A stretch of 64,000 nucleotides of DNA. Source: CAHJXF01 sp038254545. Lineage in GTDB: Bacteria > Pseudomonadota > Gammaproteobacteria > Burkholderiales > Burkholderiaceae_D. Below the pieces are notes generated by a model. It ran no database searches and had not been told where the DNA came from. It saw nothing but the letters and a program-made list of their open reading frames with translations. The first letter of the stretch is position 1, and every line of letters begins with the position of its first letter. Both the position numbers and the translations under genes were made by a program. Location of the stretch: positions 1-64,000 of the forward strand of contig JBBSGB010000010.1 of NCBI GenBank assembly GCA_038254545.1. Reading direction: 5' to 3'. Positions 8,504 to 16,873 of the stretch are shown here, in pieces.

Positions 8504-9274
8504 TCACGGCCCGTACTGAACAATCGTCTGTGGCGGCAAAGGCGACAACATGGGCATCGCGATCGCAACAATTTCTGCTCTCCGCGTTGCGCCGAGTTTC
8601 GCGCCCGTCCGTGATACCTGCGTCTTCACCGTCGAATCGGAAACACCCCGGCGTCTCGCGATCTCCTTGTTCGACATCCCTTGCGCGAGCATCTCCACGA
8701 TCTGCAACTCGGTTGCCGTCAAAGAAAGAGTCGGGTGTCCCACCAGCGATCGCGAAGGCGGTGACGAACGCCTATCGATGGTCGACCACGCGACCTGACA
8801 CATCGGTTTGACCATAGCCGACAACAATTGAACGGTCTCGTGCGACCCGCCAGCATAAGGATTGCCGATCTGAAACACCGCGAAGCGCCTAGCCACATGA
8901 TCAAGGACGCCGTGAATCAGCATGCTGCGCATACCATATTCGACGAGCGTCTTGCGCCATTGCTGCTGAAGCCCGAATTCCTCAACCTCCTCGATATCGA
9001 TATGGCGCGGCCTCTCGCTGCGAAACCAGCCATACATCAAAGGATCGTCAATTGCCCCAACGTTGTTCTTCAATTCCTCGACCATATTGAGCGGAAAATC
9101 CACTCCCACCCGATGCGTCGGTAAACTGCCCACGCCATAAAGCTTTCCGAGCGTTCCGAGGAACGCTGCATGAGGTAGGTACTTCCGCAATTCAAACCGA
9201 ACCCATTTCTCAAATTCGCGGGAAGTGCGAACGGACTGCAGGCTTGCAGAGAGTGATTCGATTTGATTGTTCAT
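8504..9274 (-). CDS. LuxR-type transcriptional regulator
   Basis: The 256-residue protein ends in a LuxR helix-turn-helix (about 183-239: LTATELQIVEMLAQGMSNKEIA, RRRGVSDSTVKTQVSRTGAKLG), here given as two blocks. The N-terminal 170 residues are a sensor-like region with PHAAFLGTLG and a DFPLNMVEEL stretch; the layout recalls EpsA-type regulators of exopolysaccharide genes, but that match is from memory and weak. An AGGTG ribosome-binding site precedes the ATG. It follows the HD-GYP gene on the same strand after 61 nt, with a possible promoter of its own in between. Its codons are somewhat AT-richer than those of neighbouring housekeeping genes. The signal it senses and its target genes are unknown. 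Confidence 0.75.
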   Translation of the reverse strand: MNNQIESLSASLQSVRTSREFEKWVRFELRKYLPHAAFLGTLGKLYGVGSLPTHRVGVDFPLNMVEELKNNVGAIDDPLMYGWFRSERPRHIDIEEVEEFGLQQQWRKTLVEYGMRSMLIHGVLDHVARRFAVFQIGNPYAGGSHETVQLLSAMVKPMCQVAWSTIDRRSSPPSRSLVGHPTLSLTATELQIVEMLAQGMSNKEIARRRGVSDSTVKTQVSRTGAKLGATRRAEIVAIAMPMLSPLPPQTIVQYGP

Positions 9275-9310
9275 ATGGCACCTGGTCCCGTCCCTAAGAT
9301 AGATTGGAAA

Positions 9311-9339
9311 TATCTGAATGATGTTCCGATTACTGTCAA
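9311..9339 (-). promoter_or_regulatory. Possible promoter of the luxR-type gene
   Basis: Read on the minus strand, TTGACA (9339-9334) overlaps the stop codon of the HD-GYP gene and CAGATA lies 17 nt further on. The -10 element is poor, so this is only a candidate. If real it gives a leader of about 30 nt and lets the regulator be expressed independently of the gene upstream. Confidence 0.35.
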
Positions 9340-11282
9340 TCGACTAGCTCAAGCGTTTCGAACAGCTTCCTCTTTGCACGTGCAAGCTGATTGCGCTCCA
9401 TGCTTTGATCGACCTCTATTGCGACACGCTCCTTCAACGCCCCCGCTCCCTCTAACGCCTGCAAAAATGGAGATATTAGATTTAGATCCAGCTGCACGCC
9501 CGCCATAGCGCAAATCTGTTGGACCGCTTCTTTGTGCGTCCATGCCGCGATGCCAGGCTCCGGATGCGTTAAGGTGTCATACGTATCTGCAATAGCGCAT
9601 ATCCGAGCCTCCAGAGGAATCAATTCACCCTTAAGTCCTTGAGGATATCCACAGCCATTCCACCACTCGTGATGATGCATCGCGACCGCCGATGCAATTT
9701 TGAAAATCGGCTCTACAGATGAACTCAGTAACCGCGCCCCAGCAAGAGCATGATCAATGATGGATTGATGATCGCTAAGCACCAAGCCTCGAGACTTGCG
9801 GAAAGTCACTTCGTTTATTGCAATCTTGCCAATATCATGCAGGCGGCATGCAAGATCAATCTCAACGCATCTCTCAGTCGGAATTCCCATATATAAAGCC
9901 AATGCTCCTGCAATCTTCCCCACTCTGAAACAGTGTCTACCCGAATTGTCATCAATAAATTCCGCCGCCAAAGCCCATTCCTCCGCTACCGCGTACGCCC
10001 CCGTTCTAAACCGATCCTCCGCAACGTTATCACGCAACGTCACAAGACCTTCATAGATATCATTAAGATCAGCCTTCCCCGATGAGCGCCGCTCGACCGC
10101 GTCGTTACGGGATAGCAACTTATTTTTTGACCTACTTGCAGAAAATTCTAGCTTATCATCGCCGCTATTCGTAATATCATCGATCTGAAACGAAAACCGG
10201 TCGTACTTCGCGTCCAAAACATATTCTCTCAATTGCTCTCCATAGCGCAAACTGGTCTTCAGACTACGCACAGTTCGTTCCGCCGAATATACTTGAATTA
10301 GCCCTCGCAGTACTTCCTCATGATGCGGCGAAAGATCTTTCGTCAAGTTTAGGAGACGCTTTAACGTTCGCTTTGCCACACGAATAGCTGTGGGTTTACG
10401 GCTAGCGCTCGCGCACAGTGCCCTTGCGGTATGAAGCATCACATAAATTCGACGGTTGTCAACACTACCGAATCTTATAATCGCGTCGTTGATATGCTTA
10501 GTCGCAGTGCGCCATTTATTTTGATTTATTAAATATAAAGCTCGACAATATTCAAAGTTCGCAATGACCACATTATTTAACAATAAATTAGGGTTCTTAA
10601 ATTTTCGGCACGCTATTCGATAAGAAAATGCACTTGTCACTGAATCGTTAATTGATAGGCTCGATTCTAAAGCATTGATGGCATTAAAGAACTGGATGGT
10701 CTCTAGCTGATGGTTCCCTGCTGGCCACGATAGAACTCTCAATGATATTTTTATTGAGTCATGAAGGAGACCCATTGCGTTGAACAGTACGGAAATATTG
10801 CAAAGGATCGTGCCTTCAAAGAACGGATTTCCCATCTGACGCGCAAGGCGTAATGCCGCTTCTAGGTGAGTGCAGGCCATCTGAAATTGGCATACGCGCA
10901 GACAATGGCCGGCAACCAAACTGTGCGCGCGGCGTCGCAAATTGATATTTTTACTTGCCGTTGAGAAATCGACCGCGAGCAATCCGATTCTTATTCCATC
11001 TCGAAAGTGACCTACATGTTCTTTATAGCTTGTATATTCGATCCATATCTTTGCGCGATCTTCCAAATTGAAATATTCCTGCGCTTCGATCGATAGAATT
11101 GAGAGATTATCAAGAAACTTATCGTCGTCAAGGTTTGCATCGATACTGGCTTGACTGGCGCACTTGATGGATAACTCAATGAACTCCCGCATCTCAATTG
11201 GGGTACATTGACGTAGATGCGTCAAGGCATGCGCTCGCCCGCCGCGAAATATAAGTTTAATGTTAACCAACGATTTAATCAT
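9336..11282 (-). CDS. Helical-repeat/HD-GYP protein 1 (putative cyclic-di-GMP phosphodiesterase)
   Basis: The C-terminal third (about 435-615) is an HD-GYP domain: H450, H482-D483 in LHDIGK, H511, then HHEWWNGCGYP at 537-547 and D566 in ADTYD. HD-GYP domains usually hydrolyse cyclic-di-GMP. The conserved RPYK segment after the DxLT motif is lost here (HPEPGIAAW), so activity may be reduced. Residues 1-370 are all-helical with TPR-like repeats and no membrane segment or signal peptide, suggesting a cytosolic sensor. It is a paralogue of the gene at 17049-19073. The ATG is only 10 nt from the 3' end of tRNA-Leu, leaving no room for a ribosome-binding site; Met31 is an alternative start. Base composition is clearly AT-richer than in the flanking genes, suggesting acquisition by transfer. 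Confidence 0.8.
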   Translation of the reverse strand: MIKSLVNIKLIFRGGRAHALTHLRQCTPIEMREFIELSIKCASQASIDANLDDDKFLDNLSILSIEAQEYFNLEDRAKIWIEYTSYKEHVGHFRDGIRIGLLAVDFSTASKNINLRRRAHSLVAGHCLRVCQFQMACTHLEAALRLARQMGNPFFEGTILCNISVLFNAMGLLHDSIKISLRVLSWPAGNHQLETIQFFNAINALESSLSINDSVTSAFSYRIACRKFKNPNLLLNNVVIANFEYCRALYLINQNKWRTATKHINDAIIRFGSVDNRRIYVMLHTARALCASASRKPTAIRVAKRTLKRLLNLTKDLSPHHEEVLRGLIQVYSAERTVRSLKTSLRYGEQLREYVLDAKYDRFSFQIDDITNSGDDKLEFSASRSKNKLLSRNDAVERRSSGKADLNDIYEGLVTLRDNVAEDRFRTGAYAVAEEWALAAEFIDDNSGRHCFRVGKIAGALALYMGIPTERCVEIDLACRLHDIGKIAINEVTFRKSRGLVLSDHQSIIDHALAGARLLSSSVEPIFKIASAVAMHHHEWWNGCGYPQGLKGELIPLEARICAIADTYDTLTHPEPGIAAWTHKEAVQQICAMAGVQLDLNLISPFLQALEGAGALKERVAIEVDQSMERNQLARAKRKLFETLELVD

Positions 11283-11292
11283 TTTGTCATTG

Positions 11293-11614
11293 TGGTACCC
11301 GAGACCGGACTCGAACCGGCATGATCTTTCGACCGAGGGATTTTCTTACCACTTCGGCTTTCGCCGCCGGTCTTTTGGACCGTTCGTGGTCTGGAGCACG
11401 CCTTCACCCTGGCTTGTTCTGCTTTAGGTGCCCGCCGTCTGCTCTCTACGCCTTCCCGCACTGGTTATCCGGCGGGCTTGGTTCGGTGTCAACTCGACCG
11501 CATGGGGGATGCGGTCAGGGCCTTCGCCGACTTTGACGGGTGTCACCTCGGACGTTTCCCCCCGAGGGCTCAAATTTTCAAGTCCCTTGTGTCTACCTAT
11601 TCCACCACTCGGGC
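11293..11614 (-). tRNA. tRNA-Leu(UAA) split by a group I intron
   Basis: The 5' exon (11614-11580, 35 nt) and 3' exon (11344-11293, 52 nt, CCA encoded) join to an 87-nt class II tRNA. The acceptor stem GCCCGAG/CTCGGGT includes the G1-U72 wobble seen in E. coli tRNA-Leu(UAA). The anticodon stem AGGGA/TCCCT encloses loop CTTAAAA, giving anticodon UAA. The variable arm GGTC-GAAA-GATC and T stem GCCGG/CCGGT are complete. The interruption lies between U34 and A35, the position classical for cyanobacterial and plastid tRNA-Leu introns. It is the last of three tRNA genes on this strand. Confidence 0.92.
11345..11579 (-). ncRNA. Group I intron (IC3-like) in tRNA-Leu(UAA), 235 nt
   Basis: The 5' exon ends in CUU and the intron holds UUUGAGCCC, giving a P1 helix with the required U-G pair at the splice site. 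The intron ends with G directly before the 3' exon. P2 is CCTCGG..GGAAAC..CCGAGG. The core contains TCAAAGTCGGCGAAG, CCGAACCAAGC, AAGGCGTAGAGAGCAGACGG and CACCTAAAGC, closely matching the Azoarcus tRNA-Ile intron core as remembered. P9 hairpins CGGTCCAAAAGACCG and CGGCGAAAGCCG follow. No homing-endonuclease gene fits in it. Self-splicing is expected from the complete core but is not proven by sequence alone. Confidence 0.9.
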
Positions 11615-11817
11615 GTACGGTCATCCTCCAATTGGATGACGGGGTTTGTTGTTTATTCGTGCATTGAGCTATTACGGTTGCGAGGCTTGCGAAGTCCCGA
11701 TGCATTCTACGCACGGGACAACGAGGGGGCCGAAGATTCGATCGATAGCCACGGCGGCTGAATGCGCAAGGGTGCGTGAATCGATGGTCGCGCAAGCAAC
11801 TGTTCTGGATGCTTCGA

Positions 11818-11891
11818 TGGAGGCGGGGGTCGGAATCGAACCGGCCTAGACGGATTTGCAATCCGCTGCATAACCTCTCTGCCACCCCGCC
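11818..11891 (-). tRNA. tRNA-Cys(GCA)
   Basis: A 74-nt cloverleaf with encoded CCA. The acceptor stem GGCGGGG/CCCCGCC, anticodon stem-loop with GATTGCAAATC (anticodon GCA) and T arm GGCCGGTTCGATTCCGACC are all present. It lies between tRNA-Gly and tRNA-Leu on the same strand. The 203-nt spacer to tRNA-Leu holds a hairpin (GTCATCC/GGATGAC) but no gene. Confidence 0.96.
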
Positions 11892-11953
11892 CTGTGCGCG
11901 CCCGTTGCGGGCTACGCCTTGTGTCCGGCCGCGCGATGCGACCCGGCACAAAC

Positions 11954-11979
11954 AAAAAGGGAAGCCTTGCCGGCTTCCC
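11954..11979 (-). terminator. Rho-independent terminator after tRNA-Gly
   Basis: On the minus strand GGGAAGCC-GGCAA-GGCTTCCC is an 8-bp perfect stem followed by TTTTTGTTT. It stands between tRNA-Gly and tRNA-Cys, so it should reduce read-through from the strong promoter upstream of tRNA-Gly into the other two tRNAs. Confidence 0.75.
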
Positions 11980-11997
11980 CATCGCTCTCGGAACATT

Positions 11998-12073
<76 letters not shown>

Positions 12074-12091
12074 ATCTGAAACAAGAGGCGG

Positions 12092-12119
12092 ATTATAGCG
12101 TCCGACCTTGGGCTGTCAA
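12092..12119 (-). promoter_or_regulatory. Consensus sigma-70 promoter of the tRNA cluster
   Basis: On the minus strand TTGACA and TATAAT are both perfect and 16 nt apart. The start of transcription would fall about 10-12 nt before tRNA-Gly. This is the best promoter in the window, as expected for stable RNA. Confidence 0.88.
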
Positions 12120-12272
12120 GCCGAGCACCCTGCGCCGAGCCACCCTGGAACGCAAGCAATAGGGACTCGATAGAATGTCGCGCCGCGCCTCTCGCGCGGG
12201 CCGATGCCGTGTCCGTCGCTCGACCGTTGGACGCATCCCGACACCCGTTGACGCGCGCATGATCGACCCTGA

Positions 12273-15200
12273 ATGAATCTCCAACTACCGACCTCGGGCC
12301 AACGCCTTTCCCTCGGGTCCCTCCCCGGTTCCAGCGACGCGTGGCTGATTGCGCAACTCACATTGCAGGCCGCGTCCCCCACATCGTCGCGACGCATGCT
12401 GGCCGTGCTGTGCGCGGACGCCGCAGTCTCCCAACGGCTGGCCGAAGAGATTCCCTTCTTCGCGCCCGGCCTGCGCGTGCACGTGCTGCCCGACTGGGAG
12501 ACGCTGCCCTACGACCAGTTCTCGCCGCATCAGGACCTGGTGTCCGAACGCCTCGCCACCTTGCATCACGTGTCGCGCGGCGAGTGCGACGTGCTCCTGG
12601 TGCCGGTCACGACCGCGTCGTATCGTCTCGCGCCGCCGTCGCACCTGGCCGCATATACCTTCTTCTTCCGGCAAGGCGAACGGCTCGACGAAGTCCGGCT
12701 GCGCGCGCAACTGACGCTGGCTGGCTACCAGCACGTCACGCAAGTGATGTCGCCCGGCGAATACAGCGTGCGCGGCGGCCTGATCGATCTGTTTCCGATG
12801 GGCTCGGTGATACCTTATCGGCTCGATCTGCTCGGCGACGAGATCGAAACCATCCGCACCTTCAACATCGACACGCAGCGAAGCATCTATCCGGTTCGCG
12901 ACGTGCGCCTGTTGCCGGGCCGCGAATTCCCGATGGACGAGCCGGCGCGCACCGCGTTTCGCGGTCGTTGGCGCGCCACCTTCGAGGGCGACCCGAGCAA
13001 GTCCGCCGTGTATCGCGACATCGGCAACGGCATTCCCAGTGCGGGCATCGAGTATTACCTGCCGCTGTTCTTCGACGAGACGGCCACGCTGTTCGACTAT
13101 CTGGATAGCAATGCCGCGCTCGTCTTCGTCGGCGATGTCGAAGAGGCTTTGCTCGGCTTCAGGCGCGATGCCGATCAGCGTTATCGCTTCATCTCTGCGG
13201 ATCGTGAGCGTCCCATCCTTTCGCCCGATCGGGTGTTCCTGGGCGCGGAGCAGTTCTTCACGCTGGCCAAGCCTTTTGGGCGCATCGCGATCGGGGCCAA
13301 GGCGAGCATTGAGGAGAGCGCTGATGTTGGCGCGAATCGGAACGCGACCAAAGACGTCGCAGCGACTTCACCCGATGCCGAATCCAATGCGGGTCTTCGC
13401 CCGCCACCCGATGTCGAGGTCGATCGTCGCAGCCCCAATCCGCTGGCGCGGCTGAAGCAGCATCTCGATCGCACGAAGACCGCGACGCTGATCGTCGCCG
13501 ACTCGGCCGGGCGGCGCGAGACGATCCTGCAGTTTTTCTCGGAGTTCGGTCTCGCACCGGACGTGATCGATAGCCACGCTGCATTCGTCGAGTCGAGCTC
13601 TGCATTCGGCCTCTGTGTCGGGCTCCTGAACGAAGGCTTCGCGACCGCCGACCCTTCGATCACCTACCTGACCGAGACCGAGCTCTATCGGGGAAGCGCA
13701 ACGCCGCGGCGTCGCGCGGGCGCGCGGCAACAGGAGCGCGTCAGCAACGTCGAGATGATGGTGCGCGACCTGTCGGAGCTGCGCATCGGCGATCCGGTCG
13801 TGCATGCGCAGCACGGCATCGGCCGCTATCTCGGACTCGAGATGATGGATCTCGGCGATGGCGGCATGGAGTTTCTGCATCTCGAATATGCGGACCACAC
13901 CAAGCTGTATGTGCCGGTGTCGCAGCTTCATCAGATCTCGCGCTACTCGGGGGCTGCGGAAGGCGACGCGCCCTTGCATTCGCTGGGCTCGGGCCAATGG
14001 GACAAGGCGCGACGCAAGGCCGCGCAGCAGATCCGCGATTCGGCCGCCGAGCTTTTGAACTTGTACGCGCGACGCGCGGCACGCGAGGGACACGCGTTCG
14101 AATATTCGGTGCGCGACTACGAGACCTTCGCCGCGGCGTTTCCATTCGACGAAACGCCCGATCAGGCCGCCGCCATTTCAGCAACGATCGCCGACATGAC
14201 ATCGGGCAAGCCGATGGATCGACTGGTGTGCGGCGACGTGGGGTTCGGCAAGACCGAGGTCGCGCTGCGTGCCGCGTTCGTGGCGGTGATCGGCGGTAAG
14301 CAGGTTGCGATTCTCGCGCCCACCACATTGCTCACCGAACAGCACATGCAGACCTTCAGCGATCGCTTCGCCGACTGGCCGGTGAAGATCGCCGAACTCT
14401 CGCGCTTTCGTTCGGGCAAGGAAGTCAGTGCGGCGATCAAGGGCATCAACGACGGCACGGTCGACATCGTGATCGGGACGCACAAGCTGTTGTCGCAGGA
14501 TGTGCAGTTCGCACGCCTGGGTCTCGTGATCATCGATGAAGAACACCGCTTCGGCGTGCGTCACAAGGAACGCATGAAGGAACTGCGCGCTGAGGTCGAC
14601 GTGTTGACGCTGACCGCGACGCCGATACCGCGCACGCTCGGCATGAGCCTCGAAGGCCTGCGCGAGTTCTCGGTGATTGCGACGGCGCCGCAGAAGCGGC
14701 TTGCCATCAAGACCTTCGTGCGACGCGAGGCCGACGGCACGATCCGCGAGGCGGTCCTGCGCGAATTGAAGCGCGGCGGCCAAGTCTATTATCTGCACAA
14801 CGAAGTCGAGACGATCCAGAACCGCAAGGCGGCGCTCGAAGCTCTGCTACCCGAAGCGCGCATCGCGGTCGCCCATGGGCAGATGGCGGAGCGCGACCTC
14901 GAACGCGTGATGCGCGACTTCACGCAGCAGCGCTTCAACATGCTGTTGTGTACGACCATCATCGAAACCGGAATCGACATTCCAACTGCGAATACCATCG
15001 TGATTCATCGCGCCGACAAGTTCGGGCTCGCGCAATTGCATCAGTTGCGCGGCCGCGTCGGGCGATCGCATCACCAGGCGTATGCGTATTTGATGGTGCC
15101 CGACCCCCAGGCGCTCTCGAAACAAGCGCAATTGCGGCTCGATGCGATCCAGCAGATGGAAGAACTGGGTAGCGGCTTTTATCTCGCGATGCATGATCTC

Positions 15201-15782
15201 GAGATCCGCGGCGCGGGCCAGGTTCTCGGAGAGGATCAGTCCGGCAACATGCACGAGATCGGCTTTCAGCTCTATACCGAAATGCTCAATGAAGCGGTGA
15301 CAGCACTGAAGCAGGGACGCGAGCCCGACCTTTCGCAACCGCTTGCCGCCGTGACCGAAATCAATCTGCACATGCCTGCGCTTTTGCCCGATACCTATTG
15401 CGGCGACGTGCATGAGCGCCTGTCGATCTACAAACGACTGGCTACATGCAGGTCACTCGATGAATTGATCGACATCCAGGAAGAACTGATCGATCGGTTC
15501 GGCAAACTGCCCGAACAGGCGCAAGCACTGGTCGAGACGCATCGGCTACGGATCGTCGCCGATCGACTGGGCATCACCAAGATCGATGCGCACGCCGAGT
15601 CGGTGACCTTTCAGTTCAGGCCGAATCCACCGATCGACGCGGGCGCCATCATTGCGCTGGTGCAGAAGAATCGAAACATCAAGCTGTCGGGCCAGGATCG
15701 ATTGCGCCAAAGCATCAACGCGCCCGAGTTGCCCGCCCGCATCGCCGCCATCCGCTCCACGCTTGCAGCCCTTACACCATGA
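12273..15782 (+). CDS. mfd: Mfd transcription-repair coupling factor
   Basis: Mfd displaces stalled RNA polymerase and recruits UvrA. The 1169-residue protein has the UvrB-like N-terminal part (about 1-300), an RNA-polymerase-interacting part (RIGDPVVHAQHGIGRYLGLE) and a RecG-like translocase with Walker A GDVGFGKT at 654-661 and DEEH at 755-758. The TRCF domain is at the C-terminus. A poorly conserved, Ala/Asp-rich stretch near residues 345-395 lengthens the linker between the N-terminal and polymerase-binding parts. The ATG overlaps no upstream gene; serB starts 4 nt before its stop (ATGA), so the two are coupled. The 150 nt between the tRNA promoter and this start holds no clear sigma-70 promoter. 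Confidence 0.96.
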   Translation: MNLQLPTSGQRLSLGSLPGSSDAWLIAQLTLQAASPTSSRRMLAVLCADAAVSQRLAEEIPFFAPGLRVHVLPDWETLPYDQFSPHQDLVSERLATLHHVSRGECDVLLVPVTTASYRLAPPSHLAAYTFFFRQGERLDEVRLRAQLTLAGYQHVTQVMSPGEYSVRGGLIDLFPMGSVIPYRLDLLGDEIETIRTFNIDTQRSIYPVRDVRLLPGREFPMDEPARTAFRGRWRATFEGDPSKSAVYRDIGNGIPSAGIEYYLPLFFDETATLFDYLDSNAALVFVGDVEEALLGFRRDADQRYRFISADRERPILSPDRVFLGAEQFFTLAKPFGRIAIGAKASIEESADVGANRNATKDVAATSPDAESNAGLRPPPDVEVDRRSPNPLARLKQHLDRTKTATLIVADSAGRRETILQFFSEFGLAPDVIDSHAAFVESSSAFGLCVGLLNEGFATADPSITYLTETELYRGSATPRRRAGARQQERVSNVEMMVRDLSELRIGDPVVHAQHGIGRYLGLEMMDLGDGGMEFLHLEYADHTKLYVPVSQLHQISRYSGAAEGDAPLHSLGSGQWDKARRKAAQQIRDSAAELLNLYARRAAREGHAFEYSVRDYETFAAAFPFDETPDQAAAISATIADMTSGKPMDRLVCGDVGFGKTEVALRAAFVAVIGGKQVAILAPTTLLTEQHMQTFSDRFADWPVKIAELSRFRSGKEVSAAIKGINDGTVDIVIGTHKLLSQDVQFARLGLVIIDEEHRFGVRHKERMKELRAEVDVLTLTATPIPRTLGMSLEGLREFSVIATAPQKRLAIKTFVRREADGTIREAVLRELKRGGQVYYLHNEVETIQNRKAALEALLPEARIAVAHGQMAERDLERVMRDFTQQRFNMLLCTTIIETGIDIPTANTIVIHRADKFGLAQLHQLRGRVGRSHHQAYAYLMVPDPQALSKQAQLRLDAIQQMEELGSGFYLAMHDLEIRGAGQVLGEDQSGNMHEIGFQLYTEMLNEAVTALKQGREPDLSQPLAAVTEINLHMPALLPDTYCGDVHERLSIYKRLATCRSLDELIDIQEELIDRFGKLPEQAQALVETHRLRIVADRLGITKIDAHAESVTFQFRPNPPIDAGAIIALVQKNRNIKLSGQDRLRQSINAPELPARIAAIRSTLAALTP

Positions 15783-16627
15783 ATCTGGTCATCTCGGGAC
15801 CCATCGATGCGAACCTGCGCAACGCGTTGGTCGCGCTCGCCAAGCCACGTAGCGTCGTAAGGCTGCATGCTCAGGCGGACCGATTTGAGGCCGCCGATGA
15901 ATCGGCTGAGTGCCGCGAAGCTGTCGCCAGACTCTGTGAAGCCTCGCGTGTCGATTACGCGTACGTTGAAGCCGGCGCAAAATTGTCCGACTTCAAGCTG
16001 CTCGCCATGGACATGGACTCGACGCTGATCACGATCGAGTGCATTGACGAGATCGCGGACTTTGCGGGGAAGAAGAAAGAGGTCGCGGCGATCACCGAAG
16101 CGGCGATGCGTGGGGAGATTGCGGACTTTGCGGAGAGTTTGAGGCGACGAGTGGCCTTACTCGCCGGCACGCCAATAACCGTGCTCCAAAAAGTCTACGA
16201 TGAACGTCTAGCACTCAGTGAAGGGGCGGAAGCTTTGATGACCGCAGCACAAGCGGCCGGAATCAAGACGCTGCTCGTTTCGGGCGGCTTCTCTTTTTTT
16301 TCCGACAAGCTGAAAGCCCGACTAGGCTTCGACTATTCCAATGCCAATCACCTGGAAACCGTATCCGGACTATTAACGGGGAAAGTATCTTCTCCGATTA
16401 TCGACGCGGGACAAAAAGCAAGCTCCGTACAGACCGCACTGGCGTTCTACCCAGCAGAGCAACGAAACGCGATTGCGATCGGCGACGGAGCGAACGACCT
16501 TCAAATGATGGCGCTTGCGAGCGCCTCCATTGCATTTCATGCCAAAGAAATCGTGCGTAAATCCACCAACTACCAAATCAACTTCGGGGGACTGGATACT
16601 GTCTTATATTGGTTTTCCCAATACTAG
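15779..16627 (+). CDS. serB: SerB phosphoserine phosphatase
   Basis: SerB makes serine from phosphoserine, the last step of serine synthesis. The HAD motif DMDST with catalytic Asp78 and Asp80 is present, as are LLVSGGFSFFSDKLK (motif II region) and IGDGANDLQMM (motif IV). The N-terminal 70 residues are an ACT-like regulatory part. At 282 residues it has a usual length. It overlaps mfd by ATGA. Codon use in the second half is slightly more AT-rich than in mfd. No terminator is evident in the 117 nt before the converging peptide gene. Confidence 0.94.
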   Translation: MNLVISGPIDANLRNALVALAKPRSVVRLHAQADRFEAADESAECREAVARLCEASRVDYAYVEAGAKLSDFKLLAMDMDSTLITIECIDEIADFAGKKKEVAAITEAAMRGEIADFAESLRRRVALLAGTPITVLQKVYDERLALSEGAEALMTAAQAAGIKTLLVSGGFSFFSDKLKARLGFDYSNANHLETVSGLLTGKVSSPIIDAGQKASSVQTALAFYPAEQRNAIAIGDGANDLQMMALASASIAFHAKEIVRKSTNYQINFGGLDTVLYWFSQY

Positions 16628-16744
16628 CCAACGCCGATCCATTTCGTCATTGCCCGAGGGCTTGGCATCTTCCTTGCGGTACCTAACACCGACCTTGCCT
16701 GCGATTTTCCGACCGCTTTCTGTCCGGCACCGGAGGCGGGCCGC

Positions 16745-16873
16745 TCAGTAACCGTTTGACAAATCGCCGCCGCCCACCCACGCGAGGTCGGGCTCGTCGA
16801 TGAATTTCAAGATTGCGCAGTCTGCATCAACCGCGACTTCAACGACATCAGAGAATTCGAGAATGGTGTTCAT
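16745..16873 (-). CDS. 42-residue peptide with C-terminal WVGGG motif (putative double-glycine leader peptide)
   Basis: An AGGAG ribosome-binding site with an 8-nt spacer precedes the ATG, strong support for translation. The peptide is acidic (MNTILEFSDVVEVAV..., one Cys at 19) and ends IDEPDLAWVGGGDLSNGY. The Leu-x-x-Val-Gly-Gly pattern resembles double-glycine leader peptides of bacteriocins and signal peptides. Cleavage after GG would release only GDLSNGY. No export or cleavage ABC transporter gene lies in the window. It is divergent from the helical-repeat/HD-GYP gene, with 166-175 AT-rich nt between the starts. I do not recognise a named family. A start 24 codons upstream is possible but lacks a ribosome-binding site. 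Confidence 0.6.
   Translation of the reverse strand: MNTILEFSDVVEVAVDADCAILKFIDEPDLAWVGGGDLSNGY

Noticed and set aside
8365..11292. A prophage or integrative element next to tRNA-Leu
   Set aside because: No integrase, phage or conjugation gene and no flanking repeat were seen. Only composition and position suggest transfer, so no mobile element is annotated.
11424..11996. Open frames across the tRNA cluster on both strands
   Set aside because: They cover tRNA-Leu exons, the intron and tRNA-Cys. The structured RNAs explain the sequence, and the translations resemble no protein.
16645..16680. A segment resembling the REP-like element at 8432 (GTCATTGCCCGAGGGCTTGGC)
   Set aside because: Only about half of the positions match and the second arm is absent, so it is not counted as a second copy.
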